From Thermaceae bacterium (GTDB lineage: Bacteria > Deinococcota > Deinococci > Deinococcales > Marinithermaceae), in NCBI GenBank assembly GCA_026987375.1, contig JALSMT010000086.1, positions 1 through 64,000 of the forward strand: a DNA stretch of 64,000 bases, written 5' to 3'. Position numbers and translations under genes: made by a program. The notes below the pieces were generated by a model. That model saw only the letters and a list, made by a program, of their open reading frames with translations. It had not been told where the DNA came from and did no database searches. This document shows, in pieces, positions 46,864-55,533 of the stretch (the first letter of the stretch is position 1; each line of letters begins with the position of its first letter).

Positions 46864-48039
46864 TTACCTCCAGATCAGGCGCATATAGGCCGCCAGTACC
46901 AGTCCTAAGAGGGCCAAAGGTATCATCGCCTTCCAGGCGAACTCCATTAGTTGGTCGTCGCGGTAGCGCGGCAGGGTGGCGCGGATCCACAAAAATATCC
47001 AGACCCAGACCGCGGTCTTGACGGAAAAGTAGAGGCTCTGCAGCGCTCCGGCCGCCAGGGTGCCCGGCTCCAGCCCAAAGAGCGGTCCGTGCCAGCCGCC
47101 GAAGAAAAAGACCACTATCAGCGCCGGCAGTAAAAAGAGCTCGACGAACTCTGCCAGGAAGAAGAATGCGAAACTCATACCCGAATACTCGACGTTATAA
47201 CCGGCGATCAGCTCGGACTCGGCCTCGGGAAAGTCGAAGGGAATGTGCTTCAGTTCGGCCAGGCTGGAGATGACGTAGAGAACGAAGGGAATGAAGAGGG
47301 GTATGACGTTCCAGACGCCGAGCTGAGCGTCTACTATCTTGCCGAGCGACATCGAACCGCTCCAGACCGCGACGCTCAAGAAGACCAGCGCCAGCGGCAC
47401 CTCGTAACTGACCATCTGCGCGCCAGCGCGCAAAGCGCCGATCAGCGCCCACTTATTACCGGACGAAGCCCCGCCCAGGAGCACGCCGTAAGCGCTGAGG
47501 GTGGAGACGGCGATCAGGTATATCAGCCCGACGTTGCTGTCGGCCAGAGTCCAACCGCTGGCGAAGGGAACGACGGCGAAGATGGCGAAAGATGATACGA
47601 AGGTGACGGCCGGGGCCAGCCGGAATGTCAGCCAGTCGGCGGCCGCGGGAACGAAGTCTTCTTTGCCGAGAAGTTTTAGGGCGTCAAAGACGGTCTGGAT
47701 GCCGCCCGCCGGCCCGTAGTGCATGGGCCCGTAGCGCTCCTGCACCTTGCCCAGGTATTTGCGCAACGCCAGGATCAGCATCAGCGCGATTACCGCCGAG
47801 AGCAAGAAGAGCATGACCACCTGCAACGCCCTCATGACCACGTAGCCCCAACCGCCGTCCCAGCCCAGCCAGTCGAAGAGAGCCGGCACGCCGGCGTAGG
47901 TGGCGATGACGAAGAGCCAGAAAGCCACCACGTAAAGGGAGTAGACGAACCTCTCCAGCCAGGGCCTGCTGCGGCCCGGGTCGTAGCCGATGAGCTTAAT
48001 CTTGAAACGTCTGTCTTCAGGGATCGGAATGAGACTCAC
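46864..48039 (-). CDS. nuoH: NADH-quinone oxidoreductase subunit H, divergent
   Basis: 391 residues from GTG with GGAGGTGAACC. About 65 extra N-terminal residues, including a hydrophobic segment (FVYSLYVVAFWLFVIATYAG), precede the usual first helix. The normally conserved ER after helix 1 is ALRK, and the quinone-site GPNRVGP reads GPMHYGP. FDFPEAESELIAGYNVEYSG keeps the acidic residues of the E channel. It starts 10 bases after the nuoD stop, exactly where nuoE-F-G are found in Thermus. Confidence 0.93.
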   Translation of the reverse strand: MSLIPIPEDRRFKIKLIGYDPGRSRPWLERFVYSLYVVAFWLFVIATYAGVPALFDWLGWDGGWGYVVMRALQVVMLFLLSAVIALMLILALRKYLGKVQERYGPMHYGPAGGIQTVFDALKLLGKEDFVPAAADWLTFRLAPAVTFVSSFAIFAVVPFASGWTLADSNVGLIYLIAVSTLSAYGVLLGGASSGNKWALIGALRAGAQMVSYEVPLALVFLSVAVWSGSMSLGKIVDAQLGVWNVIPLFIPFVLYVISSLAELKHIPFDFPEAESELIAGYNVEYSGMSFAFFFLAEFVELFLLPALIVVFFFGGWHGPLFGLEPGTLAAGALQSLYFSVKTAVWVWIFLWIRATLPRYRDDQLMEFAWKAMIPLALLGLVLAAYMRLIWR

Positions 48040-48049
48040 GGTTCACCTC

Positions 48050-49177
48050 CTAGCGGTCTATCTCCCCGAAGACGGGGTCGAGGGACGAAAGAATAGCGAT
48101 GGCGTCGGAAAACTTGGCGCCGATGAAGAGGTCGGGGATGACCTGCAGGTTGCTAAAGGCGGCGCCGCGGTGCTTGATGCGGTAGGGCTTGTCGCCGCCG
48201 TCGCCCACCACGTATACCCCCAGCTCGCCGCGGCTGTTCTCCACGGCGCGGTAACGCTCACCGCTTATCTTCAGGCGCGCCGGCGCCCGGCCCTTGAACG
48301 GGCCCGTCTTGGGCGTCTTTTCCAGGAGTTGCCGCAAAATCTTGACTGACTGATAGATTTCCTGAAAACGTACCCAGAAACGCGCGTAGGTGTCGCCGGC
48401 GTCTGAGGTAGGAATCTCAAACTCGACCTCTGGATAGGCGTCATAGGGGAAAGCCTTGCGCACGTCGTAGGCCACGCCGCTGGCCCTGAGCACCGGCCCG
48501 CTGACGCCGCGGGCGACGGCGCGCTCCTTGCTGAGAACGCCCACGCCCACGGTTCGCGCGTGCACGATGGGGTTTTCCAGCACCAAGTGCTCGTAATCGG
48601 GCATGCGCTTTTCCAGGTGATCCAGAAACTCGGCGACGTCTTTGAAGAAGTGCGGGTGCAGGTCGCGACGCACGCCCCCGAAGGTGTAGTAGTTGGGCAG
48701 CATCCGCGCGCCGGCCGTCCTCTCGACTATTCCCAGGATTATCTCGCGATCCCAGAAGGTGTAGAGGAAGGGGGTAATGGCGCCCAGGTCGAGCATGGCC
48801 GTTCCCATCCATACCAAGTGGCTGGCGATGCGGAAGAGCTCGAAGAACATCGTGCGAATCATCTTGGCCCGTTCAGGAACTTCTATTCCCGCCAGGTCCT
48901 CGACGGCCAGCACCACCGGCAACTCGTTCTGAGTGCCGGAGACGTAATCCATGCGGTCGGTAAAAGGAACGACCTGGAAGTAGGTGCGGCTTTCTTCGAT
49001 CTTTTCGTGATTGCGGTGCAAGTAGCCGATGTGCGGCACCGCGCGTGTTATCCGCTCACCCTCCAGGCCGATGACGACCCGTAAAACGCCGTGCGTCGCC
49101 GGGTGCTGCGGACCCATGTTGACTATCATCTCGTCGCTGCGGCCCAGAACAGGCTCGAGCCCGATGGTAGAACTCAC
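48050..49177 (-). CDS. nuoD: NADH-quinone oxidoreductase subunit D
   Basis: 375 residues, the quinone-binding 49-kDa-type subunit. NMGPQHPATHGVLRVVIGLEGERI holds the quinone-site His; DLGAITPFLYTFWDREIILGI and the terminal SLDPVFGEIDR are conserved. Overlaps nuoC by four bases (ATGA). No nuoE, nuoF or nuoG follows. Confidence 0.97.
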   Translation of the reverse strand: MSSTIGLEPVLGRSDEMIVNMGPQHPATHGVLRVVIGLEGERITRAVPHIGYLHRNHEKIEESRTYFQVVPFTDRMDYVSGTQNELPVVLAVEDLAGIEVPERAKMIRTMFFELFRIASHLVWMGTAMLDLGAITPFLYTFWDREIILGIVERTAGARMLPNYYTFGGVRRDLHPHFFKDVAEFLDHLEKRMPDYEHLVLENPIVHARTVGVGVLSKERAVARGVSGPVLRASGVAYDVRKAFPYDAYPEVEFEIPTSDAGDTYARFWVRFQEIYQSVKILRQLLEKTPKTGPFKGRAPARLKISGERYRAVENSRGELGVYVVGDGGDKPYRIKHRGAAFSNLQVIPDLFIGAKFSDAIAILSSLDPVFGEIDR

Positions 49178-49674
49178 TCGCCCTCACCTCCTTCTGGCGC
49201 GGCGTCCTCTTGCGACGGCGCCGGCTCCTGCCAAGGAGCCGGGTCCGGCCAGTCAGCCGGACGCCAATCAGGAATCAGGTACCCGCCGGTGTCGTAGCGC
49301 TTCTGCAGAGGGTGCAAATCCCACTCCTCCTCTAGCAGCAAGCGGCGCAGGTCCGGATGACCCCTAAAACTTATGCCCATCAGGTCGTAGGCTTCGCGCT
49401 CGTGCCACTCCACTCCGGGCCACAGGTCGGTAACCGAATCAACGGCGGCGACGTCGTAACTCACGTCGGTGCGCACCTCTACCTTGGCCAGGTCGCTCAT
49501 CCGCGTTAGCTGCAAGACCACCCGCAGACCGTAGCCCATATCCAGCGAGCTAATCGCACGCGGGTAGTCGAAACCGTCTTTCTTGAGCTGCTCGCACAGC
49601 GCGCGGTAATCGTCGGGATGAACGGTATAGACATCCTCGTCAAAGAGGCGTTCTCTCTTGATACGCAGGTCCAT
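49174..49674 (-). CDS. nuoC: NADH-quinone oxidoreductase subunit C
   Basis: 166 residues. EWHEREAYDLMGISFRGHPDLRRLLLEEEWDLHPLQK is the 30-kDa signature. Its N-terminal region is somewhat short and the tail is Pro/Glu-rich. Separate from nuoD (not fused). Confidence 0.95.
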   Translation of the reverse strand: MDLRIKRERLFDEDVYTVHPDDYRALCEQLKKDGFDYPRAISSLDMGYGLRVVLQLTRMSDLAKVEVRTDVSYDVAAVDSVTDLWPGVEWHEREAYDLMGISFRGHPDLRRLLLEEEWDLHPLQKRYDTGGYLIPDWRPADWPDPAPWQEPAPSQEDAAPEGGEGE

Positions 49675-49683
49675 ATCGTCCCC

Positions 49684-50238
49684 CTACAAGACCGGAATAC
49701 GCCCGTCCTCGCCCGGCTCGGCAAAGACGTCGTAGTCGGTGGCGATTTCCTGAGGTCTCTTGTAACGCAGCTCGCGGTCGGATATCTTGTCGCGCAGTAA
49801 TAAGAGCGCCTGCAACAGCGCCTCGGGTCTGGGCGGACAACCGGGAATATAAACGTCCACGGGCACTATCTTGTCAACACCCTCGACGACCGAGTAACCG
49901 TGGCGAAAGGGCCCGCCCTGGTTGGCGCAGGCGCCCATGGATATCACCCACTTGGGCTCGGCCATCTGGTCGTAGAGCCGCCGCAGGCGCTTGGCCAGCT
50001 TTTTATTGACCGTACCCGAAACTATCATCACGTCCGCCTGGCGGGGCGTATTGCGGAAGAACATGCCAAAACGGTCCGCGTCAACCTTGGGGTCCCAGGT
50101 AGCCATCATCTCGATGGCGCAGCAGGCGATGCCAAAAGTAAGCGGCCACATGCTGCGGCTGCGCGCCAGGTTTATCAGGTCGTCGAGAGTTCCTAAAATG
50201 ATGTCGCGCGGCCTTTCGTCCGAGCCTAATAAACCCAT
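49684..50238 (-). CDS. nuoB: NADH-quinone oxidoreductase subunit B
   Basis: 184 residues. N2-cluster ligands: the Cys pair in [11 protein letters not shown], Cys in [10 protein letters not shown], and Cys in [14 protein letters not shown] 50238 overlaps the nuoA end by 13 bases and has GGGGGGTG upstream; a longer frame reaches into nuoA and is rejected. Confidence 0.96.
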   Translation of the reverse strand: MGLLGSDERPRDIILGTLDDLINLARSRSMWPLTFGIACCAIEMMATWDPKVDADRFGMFFRNTPRQADVMIVSGTVNKKLAKRLRRLYDQMAEPKWVISMGACANQGGPFRHGYSVVEGVDKIVPVDVYIPGCPPRPEALLQALLLLRDKISDRELRYKRPQEIATDYDVFAEPGEDGRIPVL

Positions 50239-50603
50239 TTGAGCACCCCCCTGCGCCAGGCGTAGACCAGCCCCAGCGCCAGAATGACGATGAATATCGT
50301 CGCCTCGAAAAAGCCTAGCCAGCCCAGCTTGTCGTAAGCCACCGCCCACGGGAACAGGAGAGCCGCCTCAACGTCGAAGAGGAGAAAGAGTAGCGCAAAG
50401 ATATAGTAGTTGACGTTGAAGCGAACGTTCGTGTCGCCAATTGGAATTTCACCTGACTCATAGGCGTCTAGCTTGCCCTCGGGCTTGGGCCGGACTCCGA
50501 CCAACAGACGGGCGATTCCAATCGTCATATAGACGATAGCGAGACCGACCAGGAAGAAGACGATGACCGTCGTTCCCGCTTGCAGCTCCGTCGCATAGTC
50601 CAC
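50226..50603 (-). CDS. nuoA: NADH-quinone oxidoreductase subunit A
   Basis: 125 residues, three helices. [40 protein letters not shown] is the hallmark region with the conserved acidic helix. Start set at GTG 50603 with AAAGGGGCAAG upstream; an ATG 12 codons earlier is possible. A small GCTCC/GGAGC hairpin sits in the leader. First gene of the 11-gene operon. Confidence 0.95.
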   Translation of the reverse strand: MDYATELQAGTTVIVFFLVGLAIVYMTIGIARLLVGVRPKPEGKLDAYESGEIPIGDTNVRFNVNYYIFALLFLLFDVEAALLFPWAVAYDKLGWLGFFEATIFIVILALGLVYAWRRGVLKWVY

Positions 50604-50784
50604 GGCTTGCCCCCTTTCCGCTCCGTAAATGGAGCACACTTCGCTATTCTTACACTTCTCAGGCTCTCAGGTACAGGGACGGTTTTACCGGTCGCGCGGC
50701 CGCAATCTCCGCCTTCATTCCGGATAAATGGAAGACGTTAAGGAGAAATAGGCCAAAGGGGGGTTTTCTCTCATCGGCGCTGGC

Positions 50785-50790
50785 TATAAT
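50785..50790 (+). promoter_or_regulatory. -10 box of the amidase gene
   Basis: TATAAT ending 9 bases before the ATG at 50800, so any leader is about 2 bases. Confidence 0.6.
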
Positions 50791-50799
50791 CGCCTGAAG

Positions 50800-51933
50800 A
50801 TGCGTACCCTTTTAGTCGCCATAGCCATAATCAGCGCGCTCGCCTGGGCCAGCCCCGGCTGGATACGCTGGGCCGACCACGATGATGAGGGCTATAGCCG
50901 CTTCGTAATCGAGCTGCCCTTGGGCACTTCTTACAAAACCAGCTCGTCTACCGCAGTCTTGCGGGTCGATACCGGCCTCGAAAATCAGCGGCAAGAAACC
51001 TTTAAGCCCGACAACAAAGCGGTAGAACGGATAGAAGTAACTCCCGCAAGCGGCGGGACGCGCATAAACTTCTACCTGCAACCCGGCGCCTCTCTCAAGA
51101 AGACCTTTGTGCTCGAGGGTCCGGCGGGCAGGTTCCGCCTGGTAGTAGACTTCCTCAACCCCAAAGACGACGGCTCCAAAGCCCAACCCAGCAAGCCCAA
51201 ACCGCAGATACCGGTGGTAGTGTTGGACCCGGGTCACGGCGGCCCCGACCCCGGCACGGTCGGCTTCGTAGTAGAAAAGCAGGTAACCCTAGACCTGGCC
51301 CGCAGGGTAGAGGCGTTGCTGCAAAACGCCGGCATTAAGGTGTTCCTAACCCGCGACGGCGACTACGACCTAGCCCCTAAGAACGTCAGCGACCTGATGC
51401 AGCGCAAACGCATAGACCTGGCCAAACGGGCGCGCATGACCAACGGCAACCGCAACCTTTTCGTCTCAATTCACGTCAACTCGGCCGAGCGCCCCGCGCG
51501 CGGCGTCGAGGTCTATTACCTGGGCAAGACCCTCGACAGCCGCGTTCTCTCGCTGGCGATAGCCGAAAACGGCGGCGGCGACCTGGGTGTGCAGCTCACC
51601 AAAGAAACCACCTCCACCGCGGAGCAGGCGCTGGCCGACCTGATAGCCCAAGGCAACCTGCAGTTTTCGCGACATCTGGCGCAGGTAATACTCAAAGACG
51701 TCACCGGCAAAACCGGCGCGCTCAGCCGCGGCGTACATTCGGCGCCTTTTTACGTCCTCCGCTACGCCCGCATCCCCGCGGTTTTGGTCGAGGTAGGCTT
51801 CGCCAATCACCCCGTAGAAGGAAAGCAGCTGGCCCGCAGCGACTACCGCCAGCGGCTGGCCGAAGGCATAGCCGCGGGGATACTCGAGGTGCTGGGTAAC
51901 GGCGCTTTTGCAACCGCTGGAAAACAGCGCTAA
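50800..51933 (+). CDS. N-acetylmuramoyl-L-alanine amidase (Amidase_3) with AMIN-like domain
   Basis: 377 residues. Signal peptide MRTLLVAIAIISALAWA; an N-terminal AMIN-like beta domain (about 25-130); a Lys/Pro linker; then the zinc amidase with His146 in LDPGHGGPDPG, a further SIHVNSA motif and catalytic Glu in VLVEVGFANHP. Cleaves the bond between MurNAc and the peptide stem, usually at division sites. Leaderless-type start. Divergent from the nuo operon. Confidence 0.94.
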   Translation: MRTLLVAIAIISALAWASPGWIRWADHDDEGYSRFVIELPLGTSYKTSSSTAVLRVDTGLENQRQETFKPDNKAVERIEVTPASGGTRINFYLQPGASLKKTFVLEGPAGRFRLVVDFLNPKDDGSKAQPSKPKPQIPVVVLDPGHGGPDPGTVGFVVEKQVTLDLARRVEALLQNAGIKVFLTRDGDYDLAPKNVSDLMQRKRIDLAKRARMTNGNRNLFVSIHVNSAERPARGVEVYYLGKTLDSRVLSLAIAENGGGDLGVQLTKETTSTAEQALADLIAQGNLQFSRHLAQVILKDVTGKTGALSRGVHSAPFYVLRYARIPAVLVEVGFANHPVEGKQLARSDYRQRLAEGIAAGILEVLGNGAFATAGKQR

Positions 51934-51938
51934 AGAGG

Positions 51939-51944
51939 TAGCAT
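51939..51944 (+). promoter_or_regulatory. Leaderless-type -10 box of deoC
   Basis: TAGCAT ending 6 bases before the deoC ATG; the same hexamer and spacing as the dynamin gene. Confidence 0.55.
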
Positions 51945-51950
51945 AAAAGC

Positions 51951-52616
51951 ATGGACTACGAGCTCGCCAAGTACATAGACCACACCCTCCTAAAGCCCAC
52001 GGCGACACCGGCAGATATAGAAAAACTGTGCCGCGAAGCCAACGACAACTACTTTTACGCCGTCTGCGTCAATCCCGCCTTCGTTCCGCTGGCCAAGAAG
52101 GCGCTAGGGGCCAGCGGCGTCAGGCTGGCGGCGGTGATCGGCTTTCCCTTGGGGGCCAACAGCAGCGATATCAAGGCCGCCGAGGCCGCCCTGGCCTACA
52201 GCCAAGGCGCCGACGAATTGGACATGGTAATGGCCATTGGGCTGGCCCTGGCCGGCGACTGGCAAGCAGTGGAAGCAGACGTGCGCGCGGTGCGCAACGC
52301 CGCGCCCAAGGCGGTTCTCAAAGTAATACTGGAAACCGGATTCCTGAGCGAAGACCAGATTAAAAGAGCCGCCGAGGCCGCCCTGGCGGGGGGCGCCGAT
52401 ATTCTCAAGACCTCCACCGGCTTCGGACCCCGCGGGGCCAGCGTGGCGGACGTGCGCCTCCTCAGCGAGGTAGCCGCGGGGCGCGCCGGCGTCAAAGCGG
52501 CGGGGGGAATACGCAACCGCGCCGACGCCTGGAAGATGATAAAAGCCGGGGCTACGCGCCTAGGCACCTCCAGCGGCGTGGCCCTCGTCAACGATGGGGA
52601 GGCCGAAGGTTACTAG
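51951..52616 (+). CDS. deoC: Deoxyribose-phosphate aldolase
   Basis: 221 residues. IDHTLLKPTAT at the N terminus, the Schiff-base Lys in LKVILETGFL (with ILKTSTGFG following) and a second Lys in VKAAGGIRN are conserved. Splits deoxyribose-5-phosphate into glyceraldehyde-3-phosphate and acetaldehyde. Overlaps the next gene by 23 bases. Confidence 0.97.
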   Translation: MDYELAKYIDHTLLKPTATPADIEKLCREANDNYFYAVCVNPAFVPLAKKALGASGVRLAAVIGFPLGANSSDIKAAEAALAYSQGADELDMVMAIGLALAGDWQAVEADVRAVRNAAPKAVLKVILETGFLSEDQIKRAAEAALAGGADILKTSTGFGPRGASVADVRLLSEVAAGRAGVKAAGGIRNRADAWKMIKAGATRLGTSSGVALVNDGEAEGY

Positions 52617-53721
52617 CAACAAAGCAAAACCGCGCTGGCTGGGGTACGCCCTGCTGCTGGCGCTGGCTTTACTGGCGCTGTGGCAGCAACGGAGCGGTTA
52701 TACCAACCCCTCCCCCGCCGGCACGGCCAACCTGCGGGTCTACTTCATGCCGGAGGACGAAGACAAGGCTCTATCCGCCCTCAACGACTCTTTGGGCGGC
52801 GCGCGCCGCACGCTCGACCTGGCGCTCTTGGAGCTGAACGACACCCGCCTGGGGAGCTTGCTGGTAAGCGTCGCCGCGCGCGGCGTGCGCGTCAGAATCT
52901 TCAGCGAGCGCGAGCACCGCACGGAAACTCTGCAAACGCTGTTGGCCGCCCGGCAGGGCCAGCAAAGGGGCAGGCCGCGCGTCTCCGGCGCAGAGGCCAG
53001 AGCGGCCGCCAGCCCCAGCGGCGCGCACTGCGAGCGAATCGCCAAAATTAACGTCTGCTACGACGACCGCCCCGGTCTTATGCACGACAAGTTTGCAGTA
53101 GTAGACGATAGCGCAGCCTGGAGCGGCAGCACCAACTGGAGCTATAACGGCCTCCACAAAAACGACAACGACCTACTTCTGCTTAGCGGCCAGCCCGCCG
53201 CCAAGGTCTATCACGACGCTTTTACCGCTCTGTGGGAGCGCAAAGGGAGCAGCCCCTCGCCTAAAACCCTCGACCTGGGCGGCGGTAAGGCGGAAGTCTA
53301 CTTCGCCCCCTCGTTTGGCCGGCAGGCCGAGGCCAGGATCGTTAAGGAACTGCAAGGAGCCCAGAAGGAGATCTTGATGGCGGCCTTCGTGCTCACCAAC
53401 CCGCGCATCATCAGCGCCCTCAACGCCGCCGCGCGCCGCGGCGTTACGGTGCGCGTCCTGCTCGAGCGCCGCAACCTGCCCGACTCGCGTGAAGAAGACT
53501 TGGACAAGCAGGTACAAACGCGCCTGGACGCCAACCCCTACACCATGCACCTCAAGACCATAGTCATCGACGACCGCAGCGTAATTACCGGCTCGTTCAA
53601 CTTTACCCGTTCGGCGGTCAGTCGCAACGACGAGAACCTGCTCGTTCTCACCTACCCCAAGCTGGCGCGGCGTTACAAAGAAAAGGTATGGGAGCTATGG
53701 CAAGCGGCAAGCCGACGTTAG
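52594..53721 (+). CDS. Membrane-anchored phospholipase D-like protein
   Basis: 375 residues. A single N-terminal membrane anchor (YALLLALALLALW, about 17-30), then two PLD domains with HxKx4D motifs: MHDKFAVVDDSAAWSGSTN and MHLKTIVIDDRSVITGSFNF. This gives a complete catalytic pair, probably outside the cytoplasmic membrane. Substrate could be phospholipid or nucleic acid (Nuc/PLD family). The ATG lies inside deoC, without a strong ribosome site; overlaps maf by 34 bases. Confidence 0.9.
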   Translation: MGRPKVTSNKAKPRWLGYALLLALALLALWQQRSGYTNPSPAGTANLRVYFMPEDEDKALSALNDSLGGARRTLDLALLELNDTRLGSLLVSVAARGVRVRIFSEREHRTETLQTLLAARQGQQRGRPRVSGAEARAAASPSGAHCERIAKINVCYDDRPGLMHDKFAVVDDSAAWSGSTNWSYNGLHKNDNDLLLLSGQPAAKVYHDAFTALWERKGSSPSPKTLDLGGGKAEVYFAPSFGRQAEARIVKELQGAQKEILMAAFVLTNPRIISALNAAARRGVTVRVLLERRNLPDSREEDLDKQVQTRLDANPYTMHLKTIVIDDRSVITGSFNFTRSAVSRNDENLLVLTYPKLARRYKEKVWELWQAASRR

Positions 53722-54290
53722 TCCTGGCCTCCGCCAGTCCCAGGCGGCGTGAGCTGCTGGATAGACTGGGATTGCCTTTCGTGGTGCGCCCTACGTACAC
53801 CGACGAGGAGTTGCAACGAGGTGAACCACCCGCCGAAAGCGCCCGTCGCCTGGCCCTGCTCAAGGCCCGCGCCGCGGCGCGCGGCGACGGCGAATGGATT
53901 ATCGCCGCCGACACCCTGGTAGAACTCAACGGCAAAATACTAGCCAAGCCAAAGGACGCTCGCGAAAACGAACTCTTTTTGCGGGCCCTTTCGGGAAAAA
54001 CCCACAACGTCCACACCGGTTTAGCCGTCGTCTCACCGCAGCGCAGCCGCTCGCTGGTCAGCACTGCGCAAGTAAGTTTCCGCGACCTGGCAGACTGGGA
54101 GATAGCGGCTTACGCCGCCAGCGGCGAGGGTTTGGACAAAGCCGGCGGCTACGGCATTCAGGAAAAGGGGATGATGCTGGTTTACGGCGTCAACGGAGAT
54201 TTTTATACGGTCATGGGCCTGCCGGTGGCCATGCTGTGGCAAACCCTGGCCGCCATGGGCTACCCGCTAGCGGAGGCTTGGAATGCTTAG
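53688..54290 (+). CDS. maf: Maf family nucleotide pyrophosphatase
   Basis: 200 residues. LASASPRRRELL motif, catalytic Asp in IAADTLVELNGKIL, and TKP-like LAKPKDARE are present. Family members hydrolyse dTTP/UTP or modified nucleotides and are often in division/shape operons, as here before mreC. ATG 53688 or the ATG three codons later (53697); neither has a clear ribosome site since the start lies in the preceding gene. Confidence 0.93.
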   Translation: MGAMASGKPTLVLASASPRRRELLDRLGLPFVVRPTYTDEELQRGEPPAESARRLALLKARAAARGDGEWIIAADTLVELNGKILAKPKDARENELFLRALSGKTHNVHTGLAVVSPQRSRSLVSTAQVSFRDLADWEIAAYAASGEGLDKAGGYGIQEKGMMLVYGVNGDFYTVMGLPVAMLWQTLAAMGYPLAEAWNA

Positions 54291-55059
54291 GCTGGCCTTT
54301 ATCGGCTACGTAATCCTGGCTCTGGCGCTCTCCTCTCTGACCAGCCGCGTCGCCCCTCGGCTGCCCGCCGAGGTTTCGGCGCGAATCGCTCCTCTTTTCG
54401 CCATCGGCAAGCGCGCGGCCGTCAACGTGCGCGCGGCGCTGCACACCTTCAGCGACCGCCGCGACCTGCGCCGCGAAAACCAGATGCTCAACGAAGAACT
54501 CGCTTGGCTCAAGGAAAAGAACCTGGCGCAAAAGGTAGAGCTCGAGCGGCTGCGCCGCGCCCTGGCGGTGCGCGAGACGCAGGCTCCCGGAGTGGTCGCG
54601 ATTGCGCCGGTAATCAGTGAAGACGCCTCCGGCCTCTACCGCCGCCTGGTAATAGGCCTGGGTAAAAATGACGGCCTCTCGGCGGGAATGCCGGTTACCA
54701 GCCCCGACGGCCTGGTGGGGGTGATCATCGAGGCCGGCGCCCATCGCTCGGTCGTGCGCACCGTGGTAGACCCGCAGTCGCGTGTTGGCGTACACCCCGC
54801 AAACAGCCCCGGCCGCGGCATCGCCTACGGCGAGCCGCCGGCCGCCCTCAGGGTAGAGCTGCCCGTCGAGGTAGACGTTGCGGTTGGCGACATCCTGGTT
54901 ACCGGCAGCTTGCAGGGAGTCTTCCCCGAAGGTATCCCGCTGGCCCGCGTCAGCAAGATTCTGCCGCGCCCCGCGGGAGCCCTGAGGAAAGAGGTCCGCG
55001 CCGTACCGCTGGTAAAATTCGGGTTGCTGGAAGAAGTGGTGGTGTTGAGCAAGCTATGA
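54283..55059 (+). CDS. mreC: Rod-shape determining protein MreC
   Basis: 258 residues. N-terminal membrane helix (5-22), coiled coil (about 65-95), then the beta domain with VVIEAGAHRSVVRTVVDP and the conserved VGDILVTGSLQGVFPEGIPLARV (abridged). Periplasmic scaffold of the elongasome. Overlaps maf by 8 bases with GGAGGCTTGG upstream. Confidence 0.95.
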   Translation: MLRLAFIGYVILALALSSLTSRVAPRLPAEVSARIAPLFAIGKRAAVNVRAALHTFSDRRDLRRENQMLNEELAWLKEKNLAQKVELERLRRALAVRETQAPGVVAIAPVISEDASGLYRRLVIGLGKNDGLSAGMPVTSPDGLVGVIIEAGAHRSVVRTVVDPQSRVGVHPANSPGRGIAYGEPPAALRVELPVEVDVAVGDILVTGSLQGVFPEGIPLARVSKILPRPAGALRKEVRAVPLVKFGLLEEVVVLSKL

Positions 55060-55529
55060 AAGCTATTCTGCTAACCTTCTTCACCATCATCCTGCAAACC
55101 CTCATATCGGGTCTGCTGCCCGACCGTCTCAGCCCGCCCGACCTGTGGTTCCTGCTTGTCCTGGCGCTGGCCAGCAGACAAAACCCCTACCTGGGCCTCG
55201 CCAGCGCCTTCGCCCTGGGTTTGTTGCAAGACCTCAGCTCGGCGGGGTACTTGGGGTTTCACGCCCTGGGGCTGGTGAGCGCCGCCTACGCCTTCTACGG
55301 TCTGCGCCGCTGGCTGCGTTGGGAAGAGCCCCCCGCCAAGGCGGTCATCCTCTTTCTGGCTTTCCTGGCCAAGTGGGGCGGCTACTTACTGCTGGTCTAC
55401 TGGCTGCGCTACGCTACGCTGCCTCCCAGCACCTGGCTATCGGTTTTCTTGCCGGAAATGCTGCTGACGCTGGCCCTGGCGCCCCTCTTCCTGCCGCTGG
55501 CCGACGCTCTCTTGGGAGCCGGGGAGTAG
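55056..55529 (+). CDS. mreD: Rod-shape determining protein MreD
   Basis: 157 residues, about five membrane helices. PDLWFLLVLALASRQNPYLGLASAFALGLLQDLSSAGYLGFHALG has the MreD features. Overlaps mreC by four bases (ATGA). Confidence 0.9.
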   Translation: MKAILLTFFTIILQTLISGLLPDRLSPPDLWFLLVLALASRQNPYLGLASAFALGLLQDLSSAGYLGFHALGLVSAAYAFYGLRRWLRWEEPPAKAVILFLAFLAKWGGYLLLVYWLRYATLPPSTWLSVFLPEMLLTLALAPLFLPLADALLGAGE

Positions 55530-55533
55530 TCCA

